64,000 bases of DNA from Pirellulaceae bacterium (lineage in GTDB: Bacteria; Planctomycetota; Planctomycetia; Pirellulales; Pirellulaceae), in the NCBI GenBank assembly GCA_024102795.1, contig JAGFJK010000430.1:1-64000 (forward strand), written 5' to 3'. This document shows, one piece after another, positions 26,688 through 35,353 of the stretch. The position numbers and the translations under genes were made by a program. The first letter of the stretch is position 1. Each line of letters opens with the position of its first letter. The notes under the pieces are model-generated. The model searched no databases and was not told where the DNA came from. It worked only from the letters and a program-made list of their open reading frames with translations.

Positions 26688-28370
26688 CTACAGCCGCAGT
26701 TCGAAGCCCGCCACCAGGCCATCGAACGTCAGGAAGTCGTCGTCCTCCAGAGGAGCACCCGACGTGACTTCCGACAGGAACGAGTTGGTTCGCAGCGTGT
26801 TGTGCCAGCCCATCACCATGTAGCCGGCCGTCAGCCGCACGTGGCCCTTGGGACTCTGCCAGCCCACGCCCAGCTCGGCTTCCAGGATCGTCGTCAGCCG
26901 GTAGTCCTCGCGGCTGACCGAGATGTTCGTGCCGGCGCCGAACTGGTTGATCTGCACGTAATCCGCCCGGTAGTTGCCGCCCAGAAAGCTGGCCGCACCG
27001 CTGCCGTAGATGAACAGCCCCGTCCTGGAGCTGATCCGTTCCCCGTCCAGCCCCAGGCGGACGCCCAGGCCGTCGAAGTCCACGTCGGTCAGCACCGTCG
27101 CCAGTCCGGCGGCGGAACCGATCTCCTGCCGGGCGATGAACTCCTGTTCGAGGCGGCCGTAGCGAACGCCCGCCGACCAGTTGATCGACGAGGCACAACT
27201 GCCCCACAGCTCGCGGCGATAAGCCAGGTCGACCAGTTCGAAATCCAGATCATACTTGGCGCTGGACACGCGGCTGTTGGCGCCGCAGTTTTCGAAAGCG
27301 GGGTGTCCCACGTTGAACGACAGCACGGCGTCCGGAATGTCCTGGGCCACAATGTAGCTGTTGGTGTCGGACTGGAACCAGGTGTAGCTGGCCACGATGC
27401 TGGAACACGACGACAGCGGGATGATGATGCCCGTCCGGAAACCGGCCTCGGCGTCGGGAGCGATCAGGCCCTCCGGTCCGGTCGGCGTGGCGAATTCGGG
27501 TTCACAACCCAGTTGTTCGGTCGCGTAGACAATATCCGCGTTGCCCGGGCGCAGGTACATCGCCTGGGCAAAGAAGCCCAGACAGTGGCATTTGCTCTTC
27601 GGGCAGCAGTCCACCACTCCACAAGCCGTGCAGGGGGGCGCGTAGGGGATGCCGGACGACGGATCCAGAATGCCCGCGACTTCTTCCTGGTGGTTGACGC
27701 GGCTGAGTCCCTGCCGGGTGCCGGCCTGCTTCGTCGGACCCTGCTGAATGCCACCGGGCGAGACGTAGTAGTTGACCGTGACGTCCCCGTAGTAATTCGA
27801 CAGGGCCGGCAATGAGCCGCCTTCCTGCTCGGCACCTTCCTGACCCTGCTTCGGCGTGGCCGCCAGCATGGCTTGTCCGAGCCCGGCCAGCTCGCGGCCC
27901 GCGTTGGACACTTCGCGGCTGGCATCCAGCAACTGGGGCGAAGCCTGAACCGGCTCCAGCGCCAGGGACTGCTTCCCGGCCGCCGGCCGGTGGGCCGCCT
28001 GTTGGTGGTTGGCCTTGATCGGCTGCGTTTGACTCGTGGTGGCGGCAGCCGGCTGGACTTCGTGGCGCGAGCGGGTCGCGGCGGCCTGCTCCGCGGCCGC
28101 GGTCCGCTGCGTCTCGGCAGCGGGAGAGGACGATTGCCGCTCGCTCGCCACGGGGTCGATCGAGGGACGGACTTGGAAGATGTTGGCTTTCGAGCGGCGG
28201 ACCGCTTCGCCGTCGATCACCGGAGCCGGCTCTTGCTGTCCAAGCTCAGGAGCGAAAGAATTGCTGGACGTGGGATTTGCCGCTGTTTGGGGCGATTGCG
28301 CGTATAACGCTGCACCCGTCGCGACAAGAGCCCCCATCAAAGCGAGGGTGGGCCAGTTGAGGAGTCGCAT
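26688..28370 (-). CDS. Outer-membrane beta-barrel protein (Lpg1974/BBP7-like)
   Basis: A 560-residue envelope protein. The chosen ATG (28370) begins MRLLNWPTLALMGALVATG, a signal peptide, and has AGGA about 9 nt upstream; a TTG eight codons earlier lacks such a signal. Residues ~25-210 are low-complexity, rich in Ala, Gln, Ser and Thr, and probably periplasmic. A short Cys-rich knot follows (PPCTACGVVDCCPKSKCHC, ~235-255), perhaps disulfide or metal bound. The rest alternates aromatic and polar residues as in a barrel (GFFAQAMYLRPG, VASYTWFQSD, DLAYRRELWG, HVRLTAGYMVMGWHN) and ends GFELRL, close to the terminal strand expected for BAM-assembled proteins. This resembles the pore-forming Lpg1974/MOMP-like proteins common in planctomycetes. 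Pore activity is inferred. Confidence 0.8.
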   Translation of the reverse strand: MRLLNWPTLALMGALVATGAALYAQSPQTAANPTSSNSFAPELGQQEPAPVIDGEAVRRSKANIFQVRPSIDPVASERQSSSPAAETQRTAAAEQAAATRSRHEVQPAAATTSQTQPIKANHQQAAHRPAAGKQSLALEPVQASPQLLDASREVSNAGRELAGLGQAMLAATPKQGQEGAEQEGGSLPALSNYYGDVTVNYYVSPGGIQQGPTKQAGTRQGLSRVNHQEEVAGILDPSSGIPYAPPCTACGVVDCCPKSKCHCLGFFAQAMYLRPGNADIVYATEQLGCEPEFATPTGPEGLIAPDAEAGFRTGIIIPLSSCSSIVASYTWFQSDTNSYIVAQDIPDAVLSFNVGHPAFENCGANSRVSSAKYDLDFELVDLAYRRELWGSCASSINWSAGVRYGRLEQEFIARQEIGSAAGLATVLTDVDFDGLGVRLGLDGERISSRTGLFIYGSGAASFLGGNYRADYVQINQFGAGTNISVSREDYRLTTILEAELGVGWQSPKGHVRLTAGYMVMGWHNTLRTNSFLSEVTSGAPLEDDDFLTFDGLVAGFELRL

Positions 28371-28887
28371 GACTAGAGTTCCTGTGTTCGCCAACTCGGG
28401 TTGCTCAGATTGCGGGAATCCAGGATACGCGGCAGAATCCGTCGAATCGTTTCGACACGCGCATCTGTTATCATCTGATCGAACGGTCCGGGAGGAATGT
28501 TCACGACATTTGGATCAACCCGGAATGTCAGCATAACCCGGAAACACGACGCATCTTCCCTGTGTTAAACGCTTTGATTGCGAGGATGTGTGTCGGGTAC
28601 GGCCGGCGGCGGTTGCTGTAAACTGTTGTCAAGCAGCAGTTTGGCAGAGTTCTCCCGGGTGGCGCGTCGGGGACGATTCGAGAGTTGCCGGAGTCGGCTG
28701 GTTCGGGCAGGCTAGTTCGGGCAGCCGGCGACTTGCCAGGCGATCTCCCCCGAAAACGAAGCGGCCGCCCGCCCACCGTCCCCGAAATCGGGCCCGCTGG
28801 TGGCCAGCGGGCCCCCGGACTGGCATAATGGGGCGACTGCCGAAAGGATCACCGCCCCCACTCTCGTTTTTTTTCAAGGATTTCGCC
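28371..28887. other. Divergent intergenic region with a strong hairpin
   Basis: This 517-bp gap separates the divergent barrel gene (minus) from the DUF6263-like operon (plus) and must hold promoters for both. I see no coding frame with a believable start. The right half contains the 11-bp perfect stem at 28790-28814, then CATAAT (about 28823-28828), a -10-like box with no clear -35 partner, and an AAGGA ribosome-binding site at 28876-28880. Confidence 0.5.
28790..28814. repeat. Perfect 11-bp inverted repeat with 3-nt loop
   Basis: GGGCCCGCTGG (28790-28800), TGG, CCAGCGGGCCC (28804-28814). It lies about 75 bp before the ATG of the DUF6263-like gene and has no T-run, so it is not a standard terminator for the plus strand. 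It could be an operator, a transcript-stabilising hairpin or an attenuator; the sequence alone does not decide. Confidence 0.6.
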
Positions 28888-29808
28888 ATGCGACTGGCCA
28901 CAATCGGAGCGTTGCTGCTGTTGGGACTTGTTGGCGTCACTCAGGCTCAGGCTCAGGTCCAGCTCCGCTGGAAATTTGAGTCCGCCGAGCCTCAGGTTTC
29001 GACCAGCCAGCAGAATGTTTCCCAGGTACTGTCGATTGCCGGGAACGACATCGCCACCGGGCAGGAGCAGACAGTGGAGACCAGCTCCACGTTCGGCCAG
29101 AAGCAGGCGGATGGCAGCTTCAGCGTCGAGACGAGATTCACCGGCTTGAAGTCGAAGCTCACACTGCCCGGCGGCGTGGAATTGAAGTTCGACTCCAGCC
29201 AGGAGAACCCGCCGGCGGGAACTCAGTTCGACTTTCTGCTGGATGTCTTCAAGGGTCTCTCCAAGATGCGGATGACCACGTCTTACGATCGCGACGCTCG
29301 CGTGGTGAAAGTGGTCGTGGACGAGAAGTCGCTGGAAGGCGTGGACGAGACCGGGCGGGCGCTGCTCAAGGAACAGATCGATCCCGAGTTCCTGCGCGAC
29401 GCCATCGCCCAGGAGATGAAGGTCGTGCCAGACAAGCCCGTCAGCGTGGGCGATACCTGGGACCTGGAGAAGACGATGCGTTTGTCGGGCGGTCAGTCGA
29501 TGATCTTCACGGTCAGCTACAAGTACGAGGGCACCGTGGACCGCGACGGCAAACAACTGGACAAGATCAGCGGCAAGGCGACCAAGGTCGAGTACCGGCA
29601 GACCGACGATGCGCCGTTGAAGGTGACTGCCAGCGATCTGAAGGTGGATTCGTCCGCCAGTCAAATCCTGTTCGATCGGCAGCGCGGCCAGGTGGTCGAG
29701 CGGCAGGAGAAGACCCGCGTCATGGGCTCGCTGACCTTCGAACTGGCTGGCAATCCCGTGGACGGCAAGTTGGATCTGACTCTGGAAAACAAGACGGTGG
29801 TCAAGTAG
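28888..29808 (+). CDS. Exported DUF6263-like protein
   Basis: A 306-residue protein with a clear signal peptide (MRLATIGALLLLGLVGV, cleavage near AQAQ). The mature part is rich in beta-strand patterns and charged residues, with LRWKFE near the start, VPDKPVSVGDTWDLEK in the middle and repeated short hydrophobic strands. This matches the planctomycete secreted family DUF6263, whose role is unknown. ATG 28888 follows AAGGA by 7 nt. Its stop codon abuts the ATG of the PQQ-like gene with no gap, so the two are almost certainly translated from one transcript. The length is normal for the family. I would not assign a function beyond an envelope or periplasmic location. Confidence 0.8.
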   Translation: MRLATIGALLLLGLVGVTQAQAQVQLRWKFESAEPQVSTSQQNVSQVLSIAGNDIATGQEQTVETSSTFGQKQADGSFSVETRFTGLKSKLTLPGGVELKFDSSQENPPAGTQFDFLLDVFKGLSKMRMTTSYDRDARVVKVVVDEKSLEGVDETGRALLKEQIDPEFLRDAIAQEMKVVPDKPVSVGDTWDLEKTMRLSGGQSMIFTVSYKYEGTVDRDGKQLDKISGKATKVEYRQTDDAPLKVTASDLKVDSSASQILFDRQRGQVVERQEKTRVMGSLTFELAGNPVDGKLDLTLENKTVVK

Positions 29809-31056
29809 ATGCGACAAGCCGTGATTGCCGGTTTGCTGGTCCTGGGCGCATGGCCGGCCTGGGCGTGTGCCGAGGACCATTGGAATCAGTTTCGCGGAGC
29901 TCGAGGCGATGGGCGAGCGGAACGGGGCTCGCCACCGATCGAGTGGAGTGAGTCCAGCAATGTCCGGTGGAAAACACCGGTCCACGGCAAGGCCTGGTCT
30001 TCGCCCGTGGTCTGGCAAGACCGGATCTGGCTGACGACGGCCACCGAGGACGGGAAGCGGTTGTCGGCAGTGTGCGTCGATGCGGACACCGGTCGGATCG
30101 AGCACGATGTCTGCGTGTTCGAGATCGCCGAGCCGATGTTCTGTTATCCCTACAACAGCTATGCCAGCTCGACGCCGGTGGTCGAGCAGGGACGGTTATG
30201 GGTGCATTACGGCAGCGCGGGCACGGCCTGCCTGGACACGAACACGGGTCAAGTTCTCTGGTCGCGCCAGGATCTGCCCTGCAATCACCACCGCGGGCCC
30301 GGTTCGTCGCCGATCGTGTTCGACCGCCTGCTGATCATCAATTTCGACGGTTTTGACCAGCAGTACGTGGTGGCCCTGGACAAGAACACCGGGGAAACCG
30401 TCTGGCGCCGCAACCGCGACATCAATTACGGCACCGAGAACGGCGATGCCAAGAAGGCCTACAGCACGCCGTCGGTGATTGAGCACCAAGGACGGCTGCA
30501 ACTGGTCAGCCCGGCGGCGGTGGCCACGGAATCCTACGACCCGGCGACGGGCGAGCCGTTGTGGAAGGTGTATCACGGCGGTTTCAATGCGGCCGCCCGC
30601 CCGCTGTACAGCCACGGCATGGTGTTCCTGAACCTGGAGGGCGGCGACCGGTTGATCGCCGTGCGTCCGGACGGATCAGGTGACGTGACGCGGACTCATG
30701 TGGTCTGGACCTGCAAGAAGGCCACCCCCACTCGTCCCAGCCAGTTGATCGTGGGCAATTACTTCTACATGGTCAATGACGCTGGAATTGTCTCCTGCCT
30801 GGAAATCAAATCGGGCGAAGTGCTCTGGACGCACCGCATGGGTGGCCGGCACAGCGCCTCGCCCGTGTATGCCGACGGCCGGATTTACTGCTGTGACGAG
30901 GACGGCAAGACGCGGGTCGTGGCGGCCGATCCGCGCGAGTTCCGGCTGCTGGCCGAGAATTCGCTCGACGCCGGTTGCATGGCGTCGCCCGCCGTCCTGG
31001 GCAATTCCCTGATCGTACGGACCAAAACTCACCTCTACCGGATCGAACAGCCATGA
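29809..31056 (+). CDS. Secreted PQQ-binding-like beta-propeller protein
   Basis: A 415-residue protein with a short signal peptide (MRQAVIAGLLVLGAWPAWA) and the pattern of PQQ-like/quinoprotein-type propeller blades. Repeated strands such as WNQFRGARGDG, WSSPVVWQDRIWL, LDTNTGQVLWSR, LDKNTGETVWRR and LEIKSGEVLWTH each end in a Trp-docking motif. Proteins of this planctomycete family usually lack the residues needed for a quinone-dependent dehydrogenase and may act as scaffolds or ligand binders; catalysis is therefore not claimed. It begins directly after the stop of the DUF6263-like gene and its stop overlaps the next ATG (ATGA), so it is the middle gene of a tight operon. Confidence 0.88.
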   Translation: MRQAVIAGLLVLGAWPAWACAEDHWNQFRGARGDGRAERGSPPIEWSESSNVRWKTPVHGKAWSSPVVWQDRIWLTTATEDGKRLSAVCVDADTGRIEHDVCVFEIAEPMFCYPYNSYASSTPVVEQGRLWVHYGSAGTACLDTNTGQVLWSRQDLPCNHHRGPGSSPIVFDRLLIINFDGFDQQYVVALDKNTGETVWRRNRDINYGTENGDAKKAYSTPSVIEHQGRLQLVSPAAVATESYDPATGEPLWKVYHGGFNAAARPLYSHGMVFLNLEGGDRLIAVRPDGSGDVTRTHVVWTCKKATPTRPSQLIVGNYFYMVNDAGIVSCLEIKSGEVLWTHRMGGRHSASPVYADGRIYCCDEDGKTRVVAADPREFRLLAENSLDAGCMASPAVLGNSLIVRTKTHLYRIEQP

Positions 31057-32480
31057 CCCGCTTGCGAACTGCCTTTCTGGCTCTGGCTGGCCTGGCGAGC
31101 CTGCTGATACTGCTCCCTGTGGCCGCTCGGGCCGACAACTTGCGGGCGGGCGCGGCCACCAGCAACATCACGCCCGAACTGGGCGAACCGATCATCGGGG
31201 GCTTCGTCCCGTTCCCGTCGAAGTACGTGCACGACGAGCTGCACGCCCGCTGCCTGGTCCTGGATGATGGCCAGACGCGGCTGGTCCTGGTGGTTTGCGA
31301 TCTGCTGGGCATCCACCAGGTGGTCAGCGACGAGGCTCGGCGGTTGATTCAGGAGCGGAGCGGCATCCCGCCGGAGCAGGTGCTGGTCTGCGGAACGCAC
31401 ACCCACTCGGCTTCCAGCGCGCTGGGCCGCGACCGGCTGAAGTACGAGCAAACGCCGGACGACTACCAGAAGTTCGTCGCTCGCCGCATCGCCGACGGCG
31501 TGGCGCGAGCGGTTCACGACCTGCGGCCGGCCGAGCTGGCGTTTGGGACGGCCGAGGCGCCGGAGCATGTCTTTAACCGTCGCTGGTCGATGCGCCCCGG
31601 CACGATGCCGGAGAATCCCTTCGGCGGCACGGACCTGGTGAAGATGAATCCGCCGGCCGGTAGCGAGAACCTGGTGCAGCCGGCTGGACCCACCGATCCC
31701 GTGGTGTCCTTCCTGGCGGTGCGAGAGCTCGATGGTCCTCCGATCTCGGTGTTCGCGTCGTACTCGCTGCACTACGTCGGCGGCGTGGGCGATGGCCACG
31801 TGTCGGCCGATTATTTCGCCGTGTTCAGCGAGGAACTGGCCCGGCTGCTGGACGCGGATCGGCAGCAGCCGCCCTTCGTGGCGATGCTTTCCAACGGTAC
31901 CAGCGGCGACATCAACAATATCAACTTCCGCCAGCCGCGAGGCCGCAAGCAGCCTTACGAACAGATGGAATACGTGGGCCGCGACGTGGCCGCCAAGGTC
32001 CATGCGGCTCTGGAGAAGCTGGAGTATCGCAGCGACGTTCCGCTGGCCGCTCGTTATCGGTTGCTGCCAGTGGCCTGGCGCAAGCCGGACGCCGAAATGC
32101 GGCAGTGGGCCGAGCGGACGCTGGCGGCGGGGCCTCAGTCGCCCAGGGACCTGTCGTACATCTACGCCCAGCGCGTCACGGGCCTGGCCGGTTTCCCCGA
32201 AACGGCCGAAGTCCCGCTGCAAGTGCTGCGGATCGGCGACGTCTGTATCGGCACGATGCCTTGCGAGGTGTTCTGCGAGATCGGCCTGGAGTTCAAACGC
32301 CGCAGTCCTCGGCAACCGGCCTTTCTGGTCTCGCTGGCTCACGGCTACCTGGGCTACCTGCCCACTCCGCGGCAGCACGAACTGGGTGGCTACGAAACCT
32401 GGCTCGGCACCAACCGGCTGGAAAAACAGGCCTCGGTCAAAATGCTCGACGCGCTGCTGCAAATGGCGGAGGACTTCTAA
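31053..32480 (+). CDS. Secreted neutral/alkaline ceramidase-like amidase
   Basis: A 475-residue exported protein related to the N-terminal catalytic domain of neutral/alkaline non-lysosomal ceramidases. Residues 1-27 are a signal peptide ending ARA-D. Family signatures are GAATSNITPELGEPIIGG near the mature start, GTHTHSASS with candidate zinc ligands H116 and H118, YSLHYVGG, and SNGTSGDINN around residues 280-289. The protein is shorter than the ~650-residue bacterial ceramidases and lacks their C-terminal immunoglobulin-like domain, as is usual for the planctomycete branch. Its true substrate may not be a ceramide. The start overlaps the stop of the propeller gene by 4 bp. A ribosome-binding site and the trypsin-like gene follow 42 bp downstream. 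Confidence 0.85.
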   Translation: MTRLRTAFLALAGLASLLILLPVAARADNLRAGAATSNITPELGEPIIGGFVPFPSKYVHDELHARCLVLDDGQTRLVLVVCDLLGIHQVVSDEARRLIQERSGIPPEQVLVCGTHTHSASSALGRDRLKYEQTPDDYQKFVARRIADGVARAVHDLRPAELAFGTAEAPEHVFNRRWSMRPGTMPENPFGGTDLVKMNPPAGSENLVQPAGPTDPVVSFLAVRELDGPPISVFASYSLHYVGGVGDGHVSADYFAVFSEELARLLDADRQQPPFVAMLSNGTSGDINNINFRQPRGRKQPYEQMEYVGRDVAAKVHAALEKLEYRSDVPLAARYRLLPVAWRKPDAEMRQWAERTLAAGPQSPRDLSYIYAQRVTGLAGFPETAEVPLQVLRIGDVCIGTMPCEVFCEIGLEFKRRSPRQPAFLVSLAHGYLGYLPTPRQHELGGYETWLGTNRLEKQASVKMLDALLQMAEDF

Positions 32481-32522
32481 TCCGCCGCGCACTTTGCTGC
32501 GCCCATTCGACAGGAGATCGCC

Positions 32523-33608
32523 ATGAACTTGTCTGAGTGGATGGATCAGGAGGTAGCCTGGCGAGGGCGCCCGGAGTTTCTTCCGGATCGCGGTCCAGCC
32601 GCCGGGCGGGTGGCCGGAGCGACGGGAAACGAGGACCGGGCGAATCTGCTGCTGGGCGGCTTGTTCTGGCAGAGCTATCTGGCGTCGAAGGCGGTCGAAC
32701 GAAACGTGCCGTCGGACCTGCTGCGTTACGTAGTCGAAGCCGAGCCGATGATCGTATTCCACGGCAGCGGCCTGTTCACGTTGCTGCTGGAAGCGCCGGG
32801 GTTGGAGAAAGTCGTGACGGTTCCCGCGTCGCCCACGGCCGGTGAGTTGGAGGAGGGCTATTTCCGTTACCGATCGGGCTGGTACTTTCCGGAGTCGCTC
32901 AGCCGCCGGGTGTCCTCGATTGAAACCAGCCGCAATCGCGAGCTGGTGCATAGCCAGTATCAACTGTCGATCGAAGCCTTGTGGGAGGTTCAAGGTGCCC
33001 AGCAGCCGTTCGTTCTGACGTTTGCCGACCTGCCGGCGGAGAATACCAGTGGGCTCGGTGGCGGGCCGCTGGAAGTTCGCGATCCGGGCGGGCAGTTCGG
33101 GCCGTCCACGGCGGGGTGCTGGGTCCAGGACACGCAGGGCCGGACGGGAGTGACCGCGGCCGCGCACGCGGTGCCCGGAGTTGGCGGCACGGTGGAAGTG
33201 GAGGGCGTGCCGGGGACGGTTCGCGCGCACGACCCCGGATTCACCGATAGCGCCTTCGTGGAGTTGGCGTTGCCTGGCCCGTCACCGAACGTATCGCGGG
33301 GACCGCTGAAAAAGGCCCCGCGCCAACACGGCACCTGCCATTTCGTGGGCTGCAGGTCGCAGCGTCAGAACGCCGTGGTGTTCGCGTTCAATTACGAACT
33401 GCCGGCCGTGGACCTGGACCTGCAGCAGCGGGTGGTCACCGATCGTGTGACCGCGCGAGGCGACAGCGGCGCGGGGCTGCTGGACGACGATGGCTACCTG
33501 CTCGGCTTCGCCCACAAGCGCAGTGCTTCCTCGGCCAATCCCAGTTGGTCGTCGTGGATCTGGGCGCTGGCGGTGTTTGAGAAACACCAGCTCGCGCTTT
33601 GCGAATGA
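32523..33608 (+). CDS. Intracellular trypsin-fold serine protease with an unrecognised N-terminal domain
   Basis: A 361-residue protein with no signal peptide or membrane segment. The C-terminal half (~residues 185-350) carries an apparently complete chymotrypsin-type triad: H215 in VTAAAHAVPG, D242 in GFTDSAFVEL and S315 in ARGDSGAGLLDDDGYLLGFA. The spacing and order (His, Asp, then GDSG) fit the fold, though it is compact. The first ~170 residues (YVVEAEPMIVFHGSG, FRYRSGWYFPESL) do not match a family I know. AGGAGA lies 9 nt before ATG 32523. The next gene starts 28 bp after its stop, so the pair is probably co-transcribed. Trypsin-like domains without export signals occur as effectors in some bacterial defence or regulated proteolysis systems; here that is only a possibility. 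Confidence 0.7.
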   Translation: MNLSEWMDQEVAWRGRPEFLPDRGPAAGRVAGATGNEDRANLLLGGLFWQSYLASKAVERNVPSDLLRYVVEAEPMIVFHGSGLFTLLLEAPGLEKVVTVPASPTAGELEEGYFRYRSGWYFPESLSRRVSSIETSRNRELVHSQYQLSIEALWEVQGAQQPFVLTFADLPAENTSGLGGGPLEVRDPGGQFGPSTAGCWVQDTQGRTGVTAAAHAVPGVGGTVEVEGVPGTVRAHDPGFTDSAFVELALPGPSPNVSRGPLKKAPRQHGTCHFVGCRSQRQNAVVFAFNYELPAVDLDLQQRVVTDRVTARGDSGAGLLDDDGYLLGFAHKRSASSANPSWSSWIWALAVFEKHQLALCE

Positions 33609-33636
33609 GCTGCCGGCGGATTTCCGCGGGGGCGAG

Positions 33637-34704
33637 ATGGCGGTTTGTAAACTCTGGCAAAGGCTGTTCAGGTCGAGCAGGAAGCCCGCCGCGGCGGGTG
33701 GGAGCGGCAAGATGGCGATTTGGGATTTCTGGACGTCGAAGTCCGTCGAGTACACGCACGGCTTCCTCAAGCCCGAACAGGTTCCCGCCGAACTGGACTT
33801 GGGCACCTTGCAGGCGAACGCAACGTACCTCAGCGTCTGGCTGCGGCGGATGCGGATCGAGAACGTTCGCGTCGGGTGGAAGAAGTTTCATGCGGCCGTG
33901 CATTCCGAGGTGGGAGCGCTGCACGCCAGCGGGGCGCCGACCGTATTTCGTTCGGTCATCTCGCCTCCGCAGATGCGGGACGTGGACCCCAAGACGCTCA
34001 ACCGCGTGATCCTTACCAACCAGCCGTTGTTCGGCCCCTTGCCCTATCGCGGGCATGGCGTGCGGTTGAACGCGGCGTTGCTGGCGGTCCAGGTGGCCGA
34101 TCTCTCTGGTCCGTTTCTGGATGTGCTGACGGACCTGGCTGGCGCGGCTGGCGTTTCCTATGTGGCCGTCGCCAAACCGTTCCTCGAACCGCTCAACAAG
34201 GGGATCGATCTGCTGCTGGGAGTTTCCGGCAGCCAGGGCCTGGAGATCTATCTGGTCACCAACATCACGCAGCCTCGGACGGGTGTGTATGTGGTGCTGC
34301 GGGCCCCGGCCAGTGAAGTCCCGCTCGATTCGCTCAAGCTGAATCCCGACTACACATTGACTTCCAGCAGGAAGTCCGACCTGTCGCGGTATCCCTACCT
34401 GGTGCTTACGCTGGAAGCTCGGCCCGATCGGGAGGACTGGCGGGGGATTCCAGAAATTGGCAAGGCGTATGAACTGTTTCGTTCGGCGCTCCAGGCCGAC
34501 CGGCCGGACGACATCGAATCGTCGTTCCAGTTCTTGCGCAGGACGGTCCTGCTGTCGGACGACCTGCACGAGTCGCATGCGGACAAGATCGTCGAGAAGG
34601 CGATCAAGTTGCGCGAAAAGTTCGACGGCGCTTCGCTGACCGCGGCGGAAGCCATCGACGTTCCTGGGATCGACGTGCTCGACCCGTTTGAGGGCCCGGC
34701 ATAG
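33637..34704 (+). CDS. Uncharacterised partner protein of the trypsin-like protease
   Basis: A 355-residue protein I do not recognise. No signal peptide is evident with the ATG at 33637; a second possible start is Met 26 (MAIWDFWTSKSVEYTHG, ATG 33712). Residues ~30-110 are mixed alpha/beta with Arg-rich WLRRMRIENVRVGWKK. A central region (~145-240) has strongly hydrophobic strands (LNAALLAVQVADLSG, GLEIYLVTNITQPRTG, VYVVLRAP). The C-terminal third is acidic and helical (DDIESSFQFLRRTVLL). It follows the protease by 28 bp in the same direction and codon usage matches its neighbours, so I consider it a real gene. It could be a substrate, regulator or sensor of the protease; nothing in the sequence decides this. 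Confidence 0.65.
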   Translation: MAVCKLWQRLFRSSRKPAAAGGSGKMAIWDFWTSKSVEYTHGFLKPEQVPAELDLGTLQANATYLSVWLRRMRIENVRVGWKKFHAAVHSEVGALHASGAPTVFRSVISPPQMRDVDPKTLNRVILTNQPLFGPLPYRGHGVRLNAALLAVQVADLSGPFLDVLTDLAGAAGVSYVAVAKPFLEPLNKGIDLLLGVSGSQGLEIYLVTNITQPRTGVYVVLRAPASEVPLDSLKLNPDYTLTSSRKSDLSRYPYLVLTLEARPDREDWRGIPEIGKAYELFRSALQADRPDDIESSFQFLRRTVLLSDDLHESHADKIVEKAIKLREKFDGASLTAAEAIDVPGIDVLDPFEGPA

Positions 34705-34791
34705 TCCGGGAATCGCACCCGATCCGCGACTTGTTGCGGCGGTTACTGAACCTGGCCAGCATGCTCGACGCCGACAACCCGCAAGATCGGC

Positions 34792-34863
34792 TTGAATACC
34801 TGGCCGACACTGCCGGCGCCAATCAAGGCCGGCATCCTGGCGATGATCCGCGCGGCCGAGTAG
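34792..34863 (+). pseudogene. Short remnant ending LPAPIKAGILAMIRAAE
   Basis: In the otherwise gene-poor stretch 34705-34990, the frame ending at TAG 34861-34863 encodes TWPTLPAPIKAGILAMIRAAE. Endings of this style (W-P-x-L-P-x-x-I-x-A-G-I-x-A-M-x-x-A) are familiar to me from the C-termini of planctomycete recombinase-like and mobile-element proteins. The upstream sequence in this frame does not look coding, so if real it is only a scar. The rest of the gap holds nothing I can name. Confidence 0.3.
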
Positions 34864-34990
34864 GTCCGGCGAGCGCTCCCGATATTCCCAGAAGGTACTT
34901 CCCCGCCGGCATCGCTTGGCGACTGCCGGGGGAACCCTCGCAACATCGAGGACACTTTCTTTCACGCATCATGCATGAGGGGATTCGACC

Positions 34991-35290
34991 ATGCGAACTT
35001 TGGCAACGGACACCACGGCCGACCAATTGCTTGACTACCTGGCCAGCGATGGAGCCGGCGGCGAGTGGACATACTACGCCGACCTGGCCGAGTGGGAGTC
35101 GTTCTACAACTTGCTTGGCGAGCCGCATTTCATTGGGCGACTGGCCCGCAACCTGGCCGGCCGGGAACTGGCCGAAACGCGGCGAGCGGCCGTGGGAATG
35201 CAACTGCGGTTGACGCCTGCCGGAATAGCCCTGGGTGAGGAACGCAAGCGGACAATAGCCGATGCGCTACGCCCTTTGCGGCTGATATAA
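34991..35290 (+). CDS. Small hypothetical protein (99 aa)
   Basis: A 99-residue soluble protein, not recognised. AGGGGATT lies 6-12 nt before ATG 34991, a good ribosome-binding site. The sequence is rich in helices ([43 protein letters not shown]) with a central aromatic stretch ([14 protein letters not shown]), somewhat like a small winged-helix or effector-associated fold. It is on the same strand as its neighbours, 287 bp after the protease partner gene. A TATAAT-like box overlaps its last codons. I see no catalytic motif. Confidence 0.55.
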   Translation: MRTLATDTTADQLLDYLASDGAGGEWTYYADLAEWESFYNLLGEPHFIGRLARNLAGRELAETRRAAVGMQLRLTPAGIALGEERKRTIADALRPLRLI

Positions 35291-35291
35291 T
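35286..35291 (+). promoter_or_regulatory. TATAAT -10-like box before the membrane-protein gene
   Basis: A perfect TATAAT lies 62 bp before ATG 35354, but I find no convincing -35 at 16-18 bp. It overlaps the 3' end of the preceding small gene. Weak evidence for an internal promoter. Confidence 0.3.
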
Positions 35292-35353
35292 GGTCGCACC
35301 GATGGTTGTTGTTTTCGTCGAGGACGAATCTGTATCCCGGAGGTTTGTTGAGA

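Noticed and set aside
34708-34735. GGGAATCGCACCC resembling a tRNA T-arm complement, considered as the left attachment site
   Set aside because: It differs from the tRNA-Ser sequence at 43056-43085 at several positions and the surrounding bases do not match, so it is probably coincidental.
34731-35213. 160-codon plus-strand frame overlapping the 99-aa gene
   Set aside because: The 99-aa frame at 34991 has a good ribosome-binding site and a more protein-like composition. The longer frame crosses a gap with no start signal.
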